A DNA stretch of 57,816 nucleotides from Synechococcus sp. Cruz-7E5 (GTDB lineage Bacteria; Cyanobacteriota; Cyanobacteriia; PCC-6307; Cyanobiaceae), in assembly GCF_024345995.1 (NCBI RefSeq), contig NZ_JAGQCE010000017.1, forward strand, positions 1-57,816. The letters are read 5' to 3'. The position numbers and the translations under genes are program-made. Shown in pieces: positions 29,886 through 39,410 of this stretch (its first letter is position 1; each line of letters begins with the position of its first letter). The notes beneath the pieces are model-generated. The model saw only the letters and a list, made by a program, of their open reading frames with translations. It had not been told where the DNA came from and did no database searches.

Positions 29886-32099
29886 ATGGCGGAACCTTGC
29901 TGCAGCAGCGGAACCAGCGGGCAGAAGGCCGGAGACAGCACAGCGCCGCAGCCGGAGCCTGCAAGCGCCAGAGAAACGCTGTTTCGGATCAGCGCGATGG
30001 ATTGCGCCACCGAGGAAACCGAGATCCGCCATGTCCTCTCAGGTCTCGACGGCATCCGCGGCCTGAGGTTCCTGCTGGCCGAGCGCGTTCTGGCGATCGA
30101 TGCCGAAGCAGCAGCGCTCAACTCCGCCCTTGCTGCGATCCGCCGGCTGGGATTCAGCCCGGAGCCGATCAGCCCCGATCAGCGGCCATCCGCGGCCCAA
30201 ACCCGCGCCGAACGGCGACATGAACGGCTCCGCCTGGGTGGCTCCCTTGCGCTTGCGATCACGGCGGAACTGCTGCATCTGGTCGTTCCCGCCTACCTGG
30301 GCCATGAACTGGTGGAGATCGCCCTCGCCATCGCCGCGATCGCCCTGGCGGGCTTCTCCGTGTTTCGCAAGGGCCTTGCGGCCCTCCGCCAGGGCCGACT
30401 CAACATCAATGCGCTGATGAGCGTGGCGGTCACGGGCGCCTTCCTGATCGGCCGCTTCCCGGAAGCCGCCATGGTGATGGCGCTCTATGCCGTGGCTGAG
30501 GCGATCGAAGCGCGGGCCGTGCAACGGGCCCGCCAGGCGATCACCAGCCTGATGGCCCTGGCTCCCGACGAGGCGGAGATCCGCCAGAGCGATGGCCGCT
30601 GGCAACGCGTGGCCGCAAGTGCTGTGGCCATCGGAGATGTGGTGCGCGTTCGCCCGGGCGAACGCCTGCCGCTCGATGGCACGGTGCTCAGTGGTGAGAG
30701 CGCGATCGATCAGGCGCCGATCACCGGGGAAAGCCTGCCGGTCGACAAAGGCCCAGGGGATGAGGTGTTTGCGGGCACGATCAACCAGGGCGGCGCCCTG
30801 GAAATCCAGGTGACGGCGCCGGCTTCGCTCAGCACCCTGGCGCGCATCATCCAGGCCGTGGAGGAAGCCCAGGTCTCCCGTGCTCCGATCCAGCGCTTCG
30901 TCGATCGCTTCGCGGCCCGCTACACCCCGGCGGTGTTCGTGGTGGCACTGGCTGTTGCCCTGCTGGCGCCGCCCTTGCTGGGGTTCACCCCTCTGCAGGC
31001 GATCTACAAGGCGCTGGTGCTGCTGGTGATCGCCTGCCCTTGTGCGCTGGTGATCGCTACACCGGTCACGGTGGTGAGCGGCCTGGCCACCGCCGCCCGT
31101 CGCGGCATCATCATCAAAGGCGGCCTTTATATCGAGGAGGCCCGCAAGATCAAGGTGCTGGCCCTCGACAAGACCGGCACAATCACCCTGGGCCAGCCCC
31201 AGCTGGTGGCCTTCTCCCCTCAGCAAGAAGGGGCAGACGCTGGCGCTCTGAAACAGCTGGCCAACAGCCTGGCGGAGCGCTCCGACCATCCGGTGTCACG
31301 GGCCATCGCCGCAGGCCTTGATGGCGAGCGGCTGGCCGTGGAGGCCTTCGAGGCCCTGCCGGGGCGAGGGGTGCGCGGCGTGATTGCGGGGCGGCCGCTG
31401 ATGCTGGCCAACCACCGCTGGATCGAGGAGCTGGGACTCTGCTCCAGCTCACTGGAAGCATCGATGCAGGTCCACGAGCGCCAAGGTCGCTCGCTCAGCC
31501 TGCTCGCGGATGACAGCGGCGTACTCGCCTTGATCGCTGTTGCCGACACCGTTCGGCCCAGCTCGACGGCCACCATGGCGGCCCTGAGAGCCCTGGGCGT
31601 CAAACCGGTGATGCTCACGGGTGACAACGCAGCCACCGCCGGTGCGATCGCAGCCCAGGCCGGCATCGATGAGGTGAAGAGCAACCTGCTGCCCCAGGAG
31701 AAGCTCGAGGCGGTGGCCGCTCTGCAGGCCCGCTATGGATTCGCGGCCATGGCCGGCGATGGCATCAACGACGCCCCGGCCCTGGCCCAGGCTGACATCG
31801 GTTTTGCGATGGGGGCCGCGGGCACCCAAATCGCCATCGAAGCGGCCGATGTGGTGATCATGAACGACGATCTGATGCGTGTACCGGAAACGATCGCCCT
31901 CTCTCGCCGCACCTTCTCCATCCTGCGCCAGAACATTGGCCTGGCACTGGGAATCAAGGCCCTGTTTCTGGTGCTAACCGTGGCCGGAAATGCCACCATG
32001 TGGATGGCGGTCTTCGCGGACATGGGCACCAGCTTGATCGTGATCGCCAATGGCCTGCGGCTGCTCCGCACTCCCACGCTTGGCAAGATCAAGGGCTGA
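29886..32099 (+). CDS. P1B-type heavy-metal exporting ATPase (Zn/Cd/Pb type)
   Basis: A 737-residue membrane ATPase. The N-terminal metal domain contains MDCATEETEI (about residue 38), of the MDCPTEE type seen in CadA-like pumps. TM-metal motif CPC lies near 383 (LVIACPCALVIATPV), phosphorylation DKTGTIT near 427, TGES before it, and GDGIND near 625. It exports divalent soft metals using ATP. The short leader behind a MerR operator and a divergent MerR gene after the stop show metal induction. All catalytic motifs intact. Confidence 0.88.
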   Translation: MAEPCCSSGTSGQKAGDSTAPQPEPASARETLFRISAMDCATEETEIRHVLSGLDGIRGLRFLLAERVLAIDAEAAALNSALAAIRRLGFSPEPISPDQRPSAAQTRAERRHERLRLGGSLALAITAELLHLVVPAYLGHELVEIALAIAAIALAGFSVFRKGLAALRQGRLNINALMSVAVTGAFLIGRFPEAAMVMALYAVAEAIEARAVQRARQAITSLMALAPDEAEIRQSDGRWQRVAASAVAIGDVVRVRPGERLPLDGTVLSGESAIDQAPITGESLPVDKGPGDEVFAGTINQGGALEIQVTAPASLSTLARIIQAVEEAQVSRAPIQRFVDRFAARYTPAVFVVALAVALLAPPLLGFTPLQAIYKALVLLVIACPCALVIATPVTVVSGLATAARRGIIIKGGLYIEEARKIKVLALDKTGTITLGQPQLVAFSPQQEGADAGALKQLANSLAERSDHPVSRAIAAGLDGERLAVEAFEALPGRGVRGVIAGRPLMLANHRWIEELGLCSSSLEASMQVHERQGRSLSLLADDSGVLALIAVADTVRPSSTATMAALRALGVKPVMLTGDNAATAGAIAAQAGIDEVKSNLLPQEKLEAVAALQARYGFAAMAGDGINDAPALAQADIGFAMGAAGTQIAIEAADVVIMNDDLMRVPETIALSRRTFSILRQNIGLALGIKALFLVLTVAGNATMWMAVFADMGTSLIVIANGLRLLRTPTLGKIKG

Positions 32100-32115
32100 G
32101 CCTGGTCGGAAATGA

Positions 32116-32532
32116 TCAGATCTGAGCCTTGTCGATTCCAGCCGAACGGTTCAATTCCATGAGGATGCCGCAGGTCTTCACCTCATCCGGTTGCTGACAA
32201 AGCCCTCTGAGCTGCCGTAGCTGATCCTGAAGCTGGCGCAGTTCATCGACCCGCGCATCAACCTCGGCCATCTTCTCGTCCAGCAAGGCGTTCACTGTCC
32301 GGCAGCTCCCGGCTAGGGCGTCCCGCGCCTCGATCAGGAGGCGCACCTCCTCCAGGCTCATGTCAAGGCTGCGGCAGTAGCGGATGAAGCGCAACTGCTC
32401 CACATGCCGCGGCGTATAGAGGCGGTAATTGCCATCCGTGCGCTGCGGCACCGGCAGCAAGTGCTCGCGTTCGTAATAGCGGATGGTTTCGATCTTCACC
32501 CCCGTAGACCGTGCCAACTCGCCGATCTGCAT
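32116..32532 (-). CDS. MerR-family metal-responsive regulator (CadR/PbrR-like)
   Basis: A 138-residue regulator. Starting at ATG 32532, MQIGELARSTGVKIETIRYY then EREHLLPVPQRTDGNYRLYT is the MerR winged HTH. A coiled coil runs at about residues 75-115. Cys residues in SCRTV and CQQPDEVKTCG match the three-Cys metal site of the CadR/PbrR group. It would distort the 19-bp spacer promoters at 29835 and 32595 on metal binding. It lies convergent with the ATPase (16 bp between stops) and divergent from the NRAMP remnant. Confidence 0.88.
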   Translation of the reverse strand: MQIGELARSTGVKIETIRYYEREHLLPVPQRTDGNYRLYTPRHVEQLRFIRYCRSLDMSLEEVRLLIEARDALAGSCRTVNALLDEKMAEVDARVDELRQLQDQLRQLRGLCQQPDEVKTCGILMELNRSAGIDKAQI

Positions 32533-32594
32533 GGATTCATTCTCTTGGGTTGGCAGGTCGGGCGGGCAAGACTCCATACCGCAACGCTAGGCCC

Positions 32595-32625
32595 TTGACC
32601 ATGAAGCCACTTCAGGCTGTTCGAT
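32595..32625 (+). promoter_or_regulatory. Second MerR-type operator, facing the NRAMP remnant
   Basis: TTGACC and TTCGAT 19 bp apart, with the dyad TGAAG-CCA-CTTCA between them. Flanks CAGGCTGTT and GATGGG match the operator at 29835. It lies 63 bp upstream of the MerR ATG and points away from merR. Confidence 0.75.
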
Positions 32626-32753
32626 GGGTGCATCTCCTCCTCGCGACTTCTGAACTGGCGGTGATCCCTTCCCCAGGGTGGGCTCAGGCCAGCCATGCCC
32701 CAGCAGGATCTCAGCCACCCTCGCCTTAGCGTCCAGCTCCGCTGCGTCGCTCC

Positions 32754-33846
32754 ATGCCCGAGCCCCTCTTGCCCCTGCCAGGCGGAATGACGCGCAGGCC
32801 GTGGAGGTGCCCGCCGGCCTGGGCATGCTGCGCACCTTCCTGCGGGTGGTCGGTCCCGGGTACCTGGTGGCCGTCGGCTACATGGATCCGGGCAACTGGG
32901 CCACCGATCTGGCGGCCGGTACCCAGTTCGGCTACCGCCTGCTCTGGGTGATCGGGCTCTCCAGCCTGATGGCGATGGTGCTCCAGTCGCTCTGCTGCCG
33001 GCTGGGCATCGCCACGCGGCTGGATCTGGCCCAGGCGTGCACCCGGCTGCTGACGCGGTTTTGCCGGATTCCCCTGTGGCTGCTGGCCGAGGTGGGCATC
33101 ATTGCCTGCGACCTGGCTGAGCTGGTGGGCAGCGCTTCGGGATCCGCCGGCTGGAGGCCCTGGTGATCGCCCTGGTGGCCTTGGTGGGCGGTTGCTTCGC
33201 GGTGGAGAAGCTGCTGCTCCAGCCCAATTGGAGCCAGGTGGGCCAGGGCTTCCTTCCCCAGGCCGCGAGCTCAGGGACGGGCAGCAGCTGTTTCTGGCCG
33301 CCGGGACTCTCGGGGCCACGGTGATGCCCCACAACCTCAATCTCCAATCCTCGCTGGTGCAATCCCGCTGTTGGATGGGCGGGGTGCGGGCCCAGGCCAG
33401 GGCCCTGGCCTGCAGCACTGGGACACCCTGATCGCCCTCAGCCTGGCCTTTCTGATCAATGTCTCGATCCTGGTGCTGGCCGCCGGCAGCTTCTACGGAC
33501 GACTGCCGCAGCCGGTCACGGACCTGAGCGAGGCCTACCGGCTGCTGACGCCGATGCTGGGCACCACCGTCAGGCCGGCACCATCGCCCTGGCCCTGATT
33601 CCGGCGATGGCCACGGTGATCCTGTTCGGGGAGCGGGCCACCACGAATCTGCTGGTGCTGAGCCAGGTGGTGCAGTCGCTGCAGTTGCCGTTCGCGGTGA
33701 TCCCGCTGGTGTGGTTCTGCGGGCGGCGCGGTCTGATGGGCGAGCTCAGAGCGCCGCTCGCTCTGCAGGCCGCGGGCTGGCTCAGCGCCAGCGTGATCGT
33801 CCTGATCAACCTGTCGCTACTGCGTGCTGTCCTGCGGGGCGCCTGA
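32754..33846 (+). pseudogene. mntH: NRAMP-family divalent metal transporter, multiply frameshifted
   Basis: Pieces in order: [11 protein letters not shown] (32754), then in another frame [20 protein letters not shown] with the family [13 protein letters not shown] motif, [25 protein letters not shown]. After a shift and deletion of about a TM pair, [16 protein letters not shown]. Next frame RDGQQLFLAAGTLGATVMPH. Then LIALSLAFLINVSILVLAAG. Finally, after a large deletion, TIALALIPAMATVILFG to LLRAVLRGA. At least four frame changes plus deletions make it dead. A MerR operator still points at it. The lost middle includes most of the transport core. Confidence 0.85.
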
Positions 33847-34394
33847 GCCATGGACAGCCTGCTTGAACCAGCCAACGAAGCTTCCATCCATGGAGCGGAG
33901 GCTCCTTACGGCGCTCTCTGTCACCCGAGAGAATCCTTGGTCGTGGCCTCTGATTCGTATATGGAGCCCATTGGCCACTGATCCTCCAGCTGCGAAGGCG
34001 GTCCATTGCAGCAGGCTGTCCATTCTTCTATTTTACAGTCCATATTGGGTGCAGAATTTCACCTGGGCATGTTCCGAGTCGCATTTCTCGTTCCACACAT
34101 TGGATAAGTGCGGAGGAGAAAGAAGTCCCCGAACTGCCGAACATGGCGGCGTCCTAGGCACTTGTTCTTTCAGTTGACGCAGAACTTAGCCCTGCCACAA
34201 TCCAATGATAATAGTCCGTTTCAGAGTTTATCAGAAGTAGAGACAAGGATCGGTTTGTATCGCCTTTTATCTTGATATTTGCCGCGACTCCAATGCTTCG
34301 CTTTCAAGCTATCCGATAAGGCACAGATTCCGAACGAGCCCTCACAAGACCGAAGCGTACACAGCAGAGACTTCTGCCCAGTCTTCGTTGCCGC
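33847..34394. other. Intergenic stretch without a recognisable gene
   Basis: GC falls and no convincing frame is present. It contains partial dispersed-repeat copy C at about 33936-33960. I see nothing else that can be supported. Confidence 0.5.
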
Positions 34395-34610
34395 TTAGTC
34401 ACACTTCCTCAGCCTTCTTGGCCTGGAAGGGGAGAGCAGGCTTCTCGCTTCGATGCTTCGGCGCCACCACTGCTTGAGTTCAGGCATACAGCGAAAGCCA
34501 TGATCTCTGGCTAGCAGGCGTGCTGCGTCAGCCACCACAACCAGACAGGGCTGTCGGGGCAGACGACCATTGAGCAGTTTGTCCACGAATTCGGTGGCGC
34601 GCTCCCACAT
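34395..34610 (-). pseudogene. Remnant of an unidentified gene
   Basis: A minus-strand frame, MWERATEFVDKLLNGRLPRQ onwards, ends in KCD-stop at 34395. Upstream the same frame reads ALAHGIPI-stop-AAHGVLTERFYLTQ before MWERATEF. A TGA therefore interrupts a longer coding sequence. C-terminal basic region (RRSIEARSLLSPSRPRRLRK). No family recognised; probably a broken gene or transposase tail. Confidence 0.3.
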
Positions 34611-34853
34611 CTGGGTGAGGTAGAAGCGTTCGGTCAGGACACCATGCGCTGCTCAGATCGGGATGCCATGGGCCAGGGCCTGGAATGAAAAGTTGGGTGC
34701 ACCTTCTCTCAGCTGATGCCAACACAGGCTCAGTGCCAAGGATTGAGCGGGTCCGGTTTCGCCTGGATGTTCAGATAGGTCTCGATCTAGGGCCGAACGA
34801 AGCTTGCGTCATGGGCAGCCAATTAGAAATGGTTGATTGACAAGAGGCTTTCC

Positions 34854-35792
34854 ATGTCCACGAAAGTTGCTGTCATACAAAAGCCCCCGGTAGTGCTCGA
34901 CCGGGAGAGGACGATTGCTCGGGTGGTTGAATCGATCAATGAGGCCGCCGGCGCTGGTGCAACCCTGCTGGTGTTTCCAGAAGCCCATATCTCAGGCTAC
35001 CCGGCCTGGATCTGGCGGCTGAAGCCAGGGGGTGACATTGCGCTGTCGAGCGAGCTTCATGCCAGGCTGCGCCAGAGCGCTGTTGACCTGAATCGACAAG
35101 ACCTGCGCCCGCTGCAGGATGCGGCAAGCAAGCATGCGGTGACCGTTGTCATGGGAATGAACGAGATCGATAGCTGCTATTCAGGAACAACGCTGTTTAA
35201 TACCGTTGTCGTTATCGGTTCAGATGGGACGCTTCTCAACCGGCATCGCAAATTGATGCCAACTAACCCAGAGCGAATGGTCTGGGGAGTGGGAGATGCC
35301 AGTGGACTGCGAGTAGTCGATACACCCGCCGGTCGGCTGGGTGCACTCATTTGCTGGGAAAGCTACATGCCGCTCGCACGGTATGCCCTCTACGCGCAGG
35401 ATCTGGAAATCCTGGTTAATCCAACCTGGGATAATGGCGAAACTTGTCTAGTGACCTTGCGCCACATTGCCAGAGAAGCTGGCTGCTGGGTGATAGGAAC
35501 CGCCACAGCGCTGCAGGGCTGTGACTTATCCGATGACTTTCCGGAGCGTGACAGACTGTACAAGCCGGACGAATGGATCAACGACGGTGATGCTGTTGTG
35601 GTCAATCCAGCCGGAAAAGTCACCGCCGGGCCATTGCACCGGGAGAAAGGTATTCTCTATGCCGAAATCGATATTGAAGACGCAAGGAGAGCGCGTCGGT
35701 CATTGGACGTCTGTGGCCATTACTCACGACCAGATATCTTCTCGCTTTGTGTGAACCGCAAGCCGCTCCAGCCAGTGGAGTTCTTGGATTGA
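34854..35792 (+). CDS. Nitrilase-family C-N hydrolase
   Basis: A 312-residue enzyme. The catalytic triad is visible: Glu in LLVFPEAHISGYPAW, Lys in NRHRKLMPT, Cys in LGALICWESYMPLAR. The GYPAW and WESYMPL context is that of true nitrilases (branch 1), which convert nitriles to carboxylates and ammonia; the amide substrate range cannot be read. ATG 34854 gives MSTKVAVIQKPPVV. It is flanked by debris on both sides, so it looks like an isolated acquired gene. Base composition is lower in GC than the metal cluster. Confidence 0.85.
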   Translation: MSTKVAVIQKPPVVLDRERTIARVVESINEAAGAGATLLVFPEAHISGYPAWIWRLKPGGDIALSSELHARLRQSAVDLNRQDLRPLQDAASKHAVTVVMGMNEIDSCYSGTTLFNTVVVIGSDGTLLNRHRKLMPTNPERMVWGVGDASGLRVVDTPAGRLGALICWESYMPLARYALYAQDLEILVNPTWDNGETCLVTLRHIAREAGCWVIGTATALQGCDLSDDFPERDRLYKPDEWINDGDAVVVNPAGKVTAGPLHREKGILYAEIDIEDARRARRSLDVCGHYSRPDIFSLCVNRKPLQPVEFLD

Positions 35793-35793
35793 T

Positions 35794-35815
35794 CCGAGCA
35801 CGGCATGATGCTCGG
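35794..35815 (+). terminator. Hairpin after the nitrilase gene
   Basis: CCGAGCA (35794-35800) pairs with TGCTCGG (35809-35815), starting 1 bp after the stop. No T-run, so termination strength is uncertain. Confidence 0.35.
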
Positions 35816-35909
35816 CTCGCTGAGGCCCGACCAGCGCTCCCAGCTCTGCCCGTACAGTCTGGGACTCGCTGATGACATCACGGCCCTCGCTGAGCAGCCT
35901 GATACACCC

Positions 35910-36240
35910 GGTGTCGCTCTTCTTCGCCAGGCCCCCCTTACCAGCTCACCTCTACCGAGCTCTACGGGGTACTGATGCCATCGTCAGGGACCATGACCAA
36001 CCGCATCAATCGTCTCGAGAGCCAAGGTCTGGTGGAGCGTCACCGTGAGTCCGCGAATTGAAGCAGCATCTATGTGCGACTCACGGCCAAGGGATCTCAG
36101 CTGGTGGAATCCATCTTGTCGGAGGTCCTCGAAAGTGAACAGCGACGTCTGGAACGGTTCACCGCGGCCAAGGAGCGTGATCAGTGGCGGGTCTTCTGCT
36201 CTTTCAGCTATTGGATACTGGAGGGGCCGACGGCTGATCA
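35910..36240 (+). pseudogene. MarR-family regulator remnant
   Basis: GPPYQLTSTELYGVLMPSSG, TMTNRINRLESQGLVERHRE and SAN are followed by TGA (36059) and then SSIYVRLTAKGSQLVESILS in the same frame. TSTELY, SSGTMTNRI and GLVERHR are the MarR winged-helix signature; the basic wing is where the stop falls. The N-terminal dimer helices are out of frame or lost. It lies after the nitrilase and may once have controlled a neighbour. Confidence 0.65.
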
Positions 36241-36614
36241 CGTTCATTGCACCCCGCCGAGGCTTCGGGACCTACATCACCCGGCGACTTATCACCGCCA
36301 GACCTGGCCGACTGCGCGGGTCCTAAAACCGGGAGATGTTCGAGCCGGGGCATATCAGCTAGGGAACAAGGATCAACGATGCTGGCGCCATCGCCATGAT
36401 GAGGAAGCCCACCGCTCCACCCGCTCGCGCCTGCTCGGGCTTCGCTCCGCGGCTCGTGGAGGCCCCGACATGCTCCGTCTGTGGAGAGGATTTTTTATTT
36501 CCAGGTTTTGCGACATTTCCGAAGCGGTCCCCGCGCGATTCTCATTTTCGGTGGTATTACCCCCCCCCTTTTTTAAGATGTGGTTGTTCCCCCCTGCGTC
36601 AGGAAAGAAGTCTG
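36241..36614. other. Stretch without a recognisable gene
   Basis: Several stops in all frames. A C9 run and a T-rich segment occur near 36560-36580 (GGTATTACCCCCCCCCTTTT). Nothing else is supported. Confidence 0.4.
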
Positions 36615-36746
36615 CTCGTAATCACCCTAGGCGAAGCCCTCCGCGAAGCGGTAGCCGAGCTGCTTGCCACCCATTAACCCAGTCCTGGCCAAAGGCCATG
36701 TGTCCATTATCCCGCGATGGGGCTCAGTTTTCCAGAGTCTCCCTAG
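36615..36746 (-). mobile_element. Decayed end of the same IS5-type element, with an inserted small repeat
   Basis: CTCGTAATCACC (36615-36626), then GCCGAGCTGCTTGCC and CCATTAACCCAGTC (to about 36683), and GGCTCAGTTTTCCAGAGTCT ending CCCTAG (36746), match the left window end in the same orientation. An extra 28 bp at 36627-36654 (CTAGGCGAAGCCCTCCGCGA then AGCGGTAG) interrupts it. The start codon has become ATT. An old, inactive copy. Confidence 0.7.
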
Positions 36747-37314
36747 ATCCAGAAGCGAGATTGATAGCAAAGATGAATAGTTCATCATCACTTCCATCTG
36801 AGCTTATGGAGACTCCCTAACCGCGGAAGAGATCTCCCGACTTGGAACAGTTGCGTTTGCCTTGCCCCTCCAGCGGCAAGGATGCTCCCGACAGACCAAC
36901 ATCTTTATTTCTAGAAACCCAGCCCTGCGAAGGGGAGTAACGAACGAGACGGTCTCAACCCGGTAAGCACAAATGCTTATGCACTTCCGAGACTTGGTCT
37001 GTTCTTCTGTCCGTTAGCTCAATGCTTCCACCGTTCGTCATGTCGACTCCCCGATGTGATTGCAGACACCTCGTTGTGATCTGGGCAGGGGGAATGCTAA
37101 ATGAGCCATGTACTCCGGATGGTGGCTTCTGCCCTTGGGTATCGCCTAAAACACCAGATCTGGTGGGATGAACCTACCAAGGAGATTCTCCATAGGCCTG
37201 ATCCAGATAACCCGCCTCCCTGACCTCCCGCCTCATACCTGTTGACACCAGCAGCCAGAGCGGCTAGTACGGTTGTACTCGCCCTGCTGCCATGAGATCT
37301 GTTTCCTCTCCCTA
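36747..37314. other. Stretch between two IS elements without a gene
   Basis: No long or coding-like frame. A TATGGAGACTCCCTAA string at 36805 resembles another worn terminal repeat. Otherwise nothing recognised. Confidence 0.4.
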
Positions 37315-39040
37315 CGCAGGGCTTCCTGAGAAAGGCCAGACCAGCTGTGCCGCAATGGACTTGAGCAGTTTATAGCTGTAGAATGTACGCATTTCGGCTC
37401 GATATTGCCGAGAAGCAGTCCAGAGTTTTCCACATGTATCGACGCGAGCATCGCCATCAGCTCTCGTTTGAGGATTTCTTCCTGCCGTTTGGTGGCAAGC
37501 TCTCTGGCAATAATCGGTGGATCAAGCTTGCGGAGCTCATTCCCTGGGACGAGCTGGAGGACGACTACGCGTCGCAGTTCTGCAAAGGCTTTGGGGCACC
37601 TGCCAAGTCATTTCGAATGGCACTGGGTGCCCTGATCATCAAGGCCCGCCTGGCAATCACAGACGAGGAGCTGGTAGAGCAAATCAAGGAAAATCCATAT
37701 CTTCAGTACTTCATTGGATTGGAAGCGTTCCAATTATCCGCAGCATTCGATCCATCGATGATGGTCTATTTCCGGAAGCGCCTGCCGGAGTCGGTGATCA
37801 ACGACTGCAACGAACGGATCGTTCGCCATGGTCTGAACGTGATCCAGTCCGAAGGTTCCGACGATGATCAGGATGCCGGCAAGGATGGTGGTTCCGCCAC
37901 AGGGCATGGCAGCAATGAGCAGGGGCTTAGCCCATCGGTCAACCAGGGCACACTCTTGATTGACGCCACCTGCGCACCCGTAGATATCCGTTACCCGACT
38001 GATCTATCCCTGCTCAACGAAGCCAGAGAAGTCACCGAGATGCTGATTGACGCTATGCATCCCCCAATCAGAGATGCTTTTGGCCAGAAGCCACGCACGC
38101 ATCGCAAGAAAGCCCGGCAGCAGTTTCTTGCAGTGGCCAAACAGAAGCGCCCTAGCATCAGCAGGATTCGAAAGGCGATCAAGCACCAGCTCGGTCATCT
38201 ACAGCGGAATCTTGTCAGCATTGATGCCCTGATCGCTTGTGGTGGAAGCCTTCTGGCCGCTGGAAAGCACTGGTACCACAAGATCCTGGTGGTCAGCGAA
38301 CTGGTGCGCCAGCAGAGAATTCTTTACCACTCAGACAGCAGAAGCATCCCCGATCGAATCGTGAGCCTCTTCCAGGCTCACATCAGGCCGATTGTTCGCG
38401 GCAAGGCCAGGTGCAATGTCGAATTCGGAGCCAAGATCTCCATTGCGGTCACGGGTGATGGCTTCACCTATCTGGACCGGCTGAACTTCAATCCCTACAA
38501 CGAAGGAGAAGACCTGAAGGTCCAAGCACGAGCCTACTGGCGTCGCCACGGTCATTATCCAGAGGTGATCTGTGCCGATCAGATTTATCGGACTCGAGCA
38601 AACCGCGCATTCTGCCAGCGTCATGGTATCCGGCTGAGTGGACCTCGTCTTGGTCGACCCAAGAATGATCCGGAGTTGGTGGCTGCAGAGAAGCAGCAGT
38701 TTCTTGCTGATCAACGCCAACGAAATGCTGTCGAGGGAAAAATCGGACAGGGGAAGCGGCGGTTCGGAATGGGCCTGATTCGTGAGAAGCTGGCTGTCAC
38801 CCAAGGATCGGCCATTGCGTTGAGTGTCCTGGTAATGAACCTCGAGAAGCTGCTGGAGCTTCTTTTTGTCCTTTTTGCTTTCTTGTTACAGATGCTGATC
38901 GGCAATGAAGCCAATGGAGAAGTCGAAGAGCGGCTCCTCAGCAATCAACCGGCTGCAGCCTGAAGATCACTCAGAGATCAGCCTGGCGGCTCCACTTTGT
39001 TGGAATGGGGCTGGATCTCACTTTCTCAGGAGGCCCTACG
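37315..39040 (+). mobile_element. Complete 1.7-kb insertion sequence (IS5/IS1182 superfamily)
   Basis: Near-perfect 20-bp terminal inverted repeats, CGCAGGGCTTCCTGAGAAAG (37315-37334) and the complement of CTTTCTCAGGAGGCCCTACG (39021-39040), match at 18 of 20 positions. They bracket one intact transposase gene. A target duplication could not be set with certainty. The element is intact and may be mobile. Confidence 0.75.
37434..38963 (+). CDS. Transposase of the IS5/IS1182 superfamily
   Basis: A 509-residue DDE transposase if started at ATG 37434 (MYRREHRHQLSFEDFFLPFG); the frame runs 51 bp further. The N-terminal domain contains FRMALGALIIKARLAITDEE and PYLQYFIGLEAFQ, as in this group. Likely DDE residues: LIDATCAPVDIRYPTD, the D of AVTGDGFTYLD or ICADQIYRTR, and the E of NAVEGKIGQGKRRFGMG. 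About 500 residues is usual. Apparently full length. Confidence 0.85.
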   Translation: MYRREHRHQLSFEDFFLPFGGKLSGNNRWIKLAELIPWDELEDDYASQFCKGFGAPAKSFRMALGALIIKARLAITDEELVEQIKENPYLQYFIGLEAFQLSAAFDPSMMVYFRKRLPESVINDCNERIVRHGLNVIQSEGSDDDQDAGKDGGSATGHGSNEQGLSPSVNQGTLLIDATCAPVDIRYPTDLSLLNEAREVTEMLIDAMHPPIRDAFGQKPRTHRKKARQQFLAVAKQKRPSISRIRKAIKHQLGHLQRNLVSIDALIACGGSLLAAGKHWYHKILVVSELVRQQRILYHSDSRSIPDRIVSLFQAHIRPIVRGKARCNVEFGAKISIAVTGDGFTYLDRLNFNPYNEGEDLKVQARAYWRRHGHYPEVICADQIYRTRANRAFCQRHGIRLSGPRLGRPKNDPELVAAEKQQFLADQRQRNAVEGKIGQGKRRFGMGLIREKLAVTQGSAIALSVLVMNLEKLLELLFVLFAFLLQMLIGNEANGEVEERLLSNQPAAA

Positions 39041-39228
39041 CAACCTTCCGCGCCGAGGATTGGATGCAAGTTGGCTACGGAGCCTTTGCGCAGTCACAGG
39101 AGCCATCTACATCTGAGCGCCCTTCAAGCCCATCAACTCCCGCTTCCCTCAGCAATCACAGGGATTGGGGCTCAAAGAGCAAGCCAATTGTGAGCTATCC
39201 ATTGAGCGGGTAATCCTGAGGCGACGCC

Positions 39229-39348
39229 ATGGTCGACCCCCTACCCCGCACTCTTCAACACGGCGGCATCGTGGCGGTGGCGGCTTGGCTGGTACTGCTC
39301 AACATGGTCGATCCACAGGCCCCACCCCGGCCCAGGGGGATCAGATGA
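39229..39348 (+). CDS. Possible 39-residue membrane peptide
   Basis: MVDPLPRTLQHGGIVAVAAW then LVLLNMVDPQAPPRPRGIR and a TGA. One hydrophobic segment, with a GAGG ribosome-like site 8 nt before the ATG. It lies between the IS and the DUF1295 gene. It could be real or the leftover of a disrupted gene. Confidence 0.35.
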   Translation: MVDPLPRTLQHGGIVAVAAWLVLLNMVDPQAPPRPRGIR

Positions 39349-39410
39349 ATGTTGTGCACGATCGCAACGCCCGCCAGGGTCGATAGGGTGCCGTCAGCGA
39401 GGGTGCGCGG

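Noticed and set aside
30039-31289. Long frame antisense to the metal ATPase
   Set aside because: The plus strand carries all P-type ATPase motifs; the antisense frame is His/Arg/Gln-rich with no domain.
36560-36580. Poly-C/T tract as a promoter or phase-variation site
   Set aside because: It lies in DNA with no supportable gene on either side.
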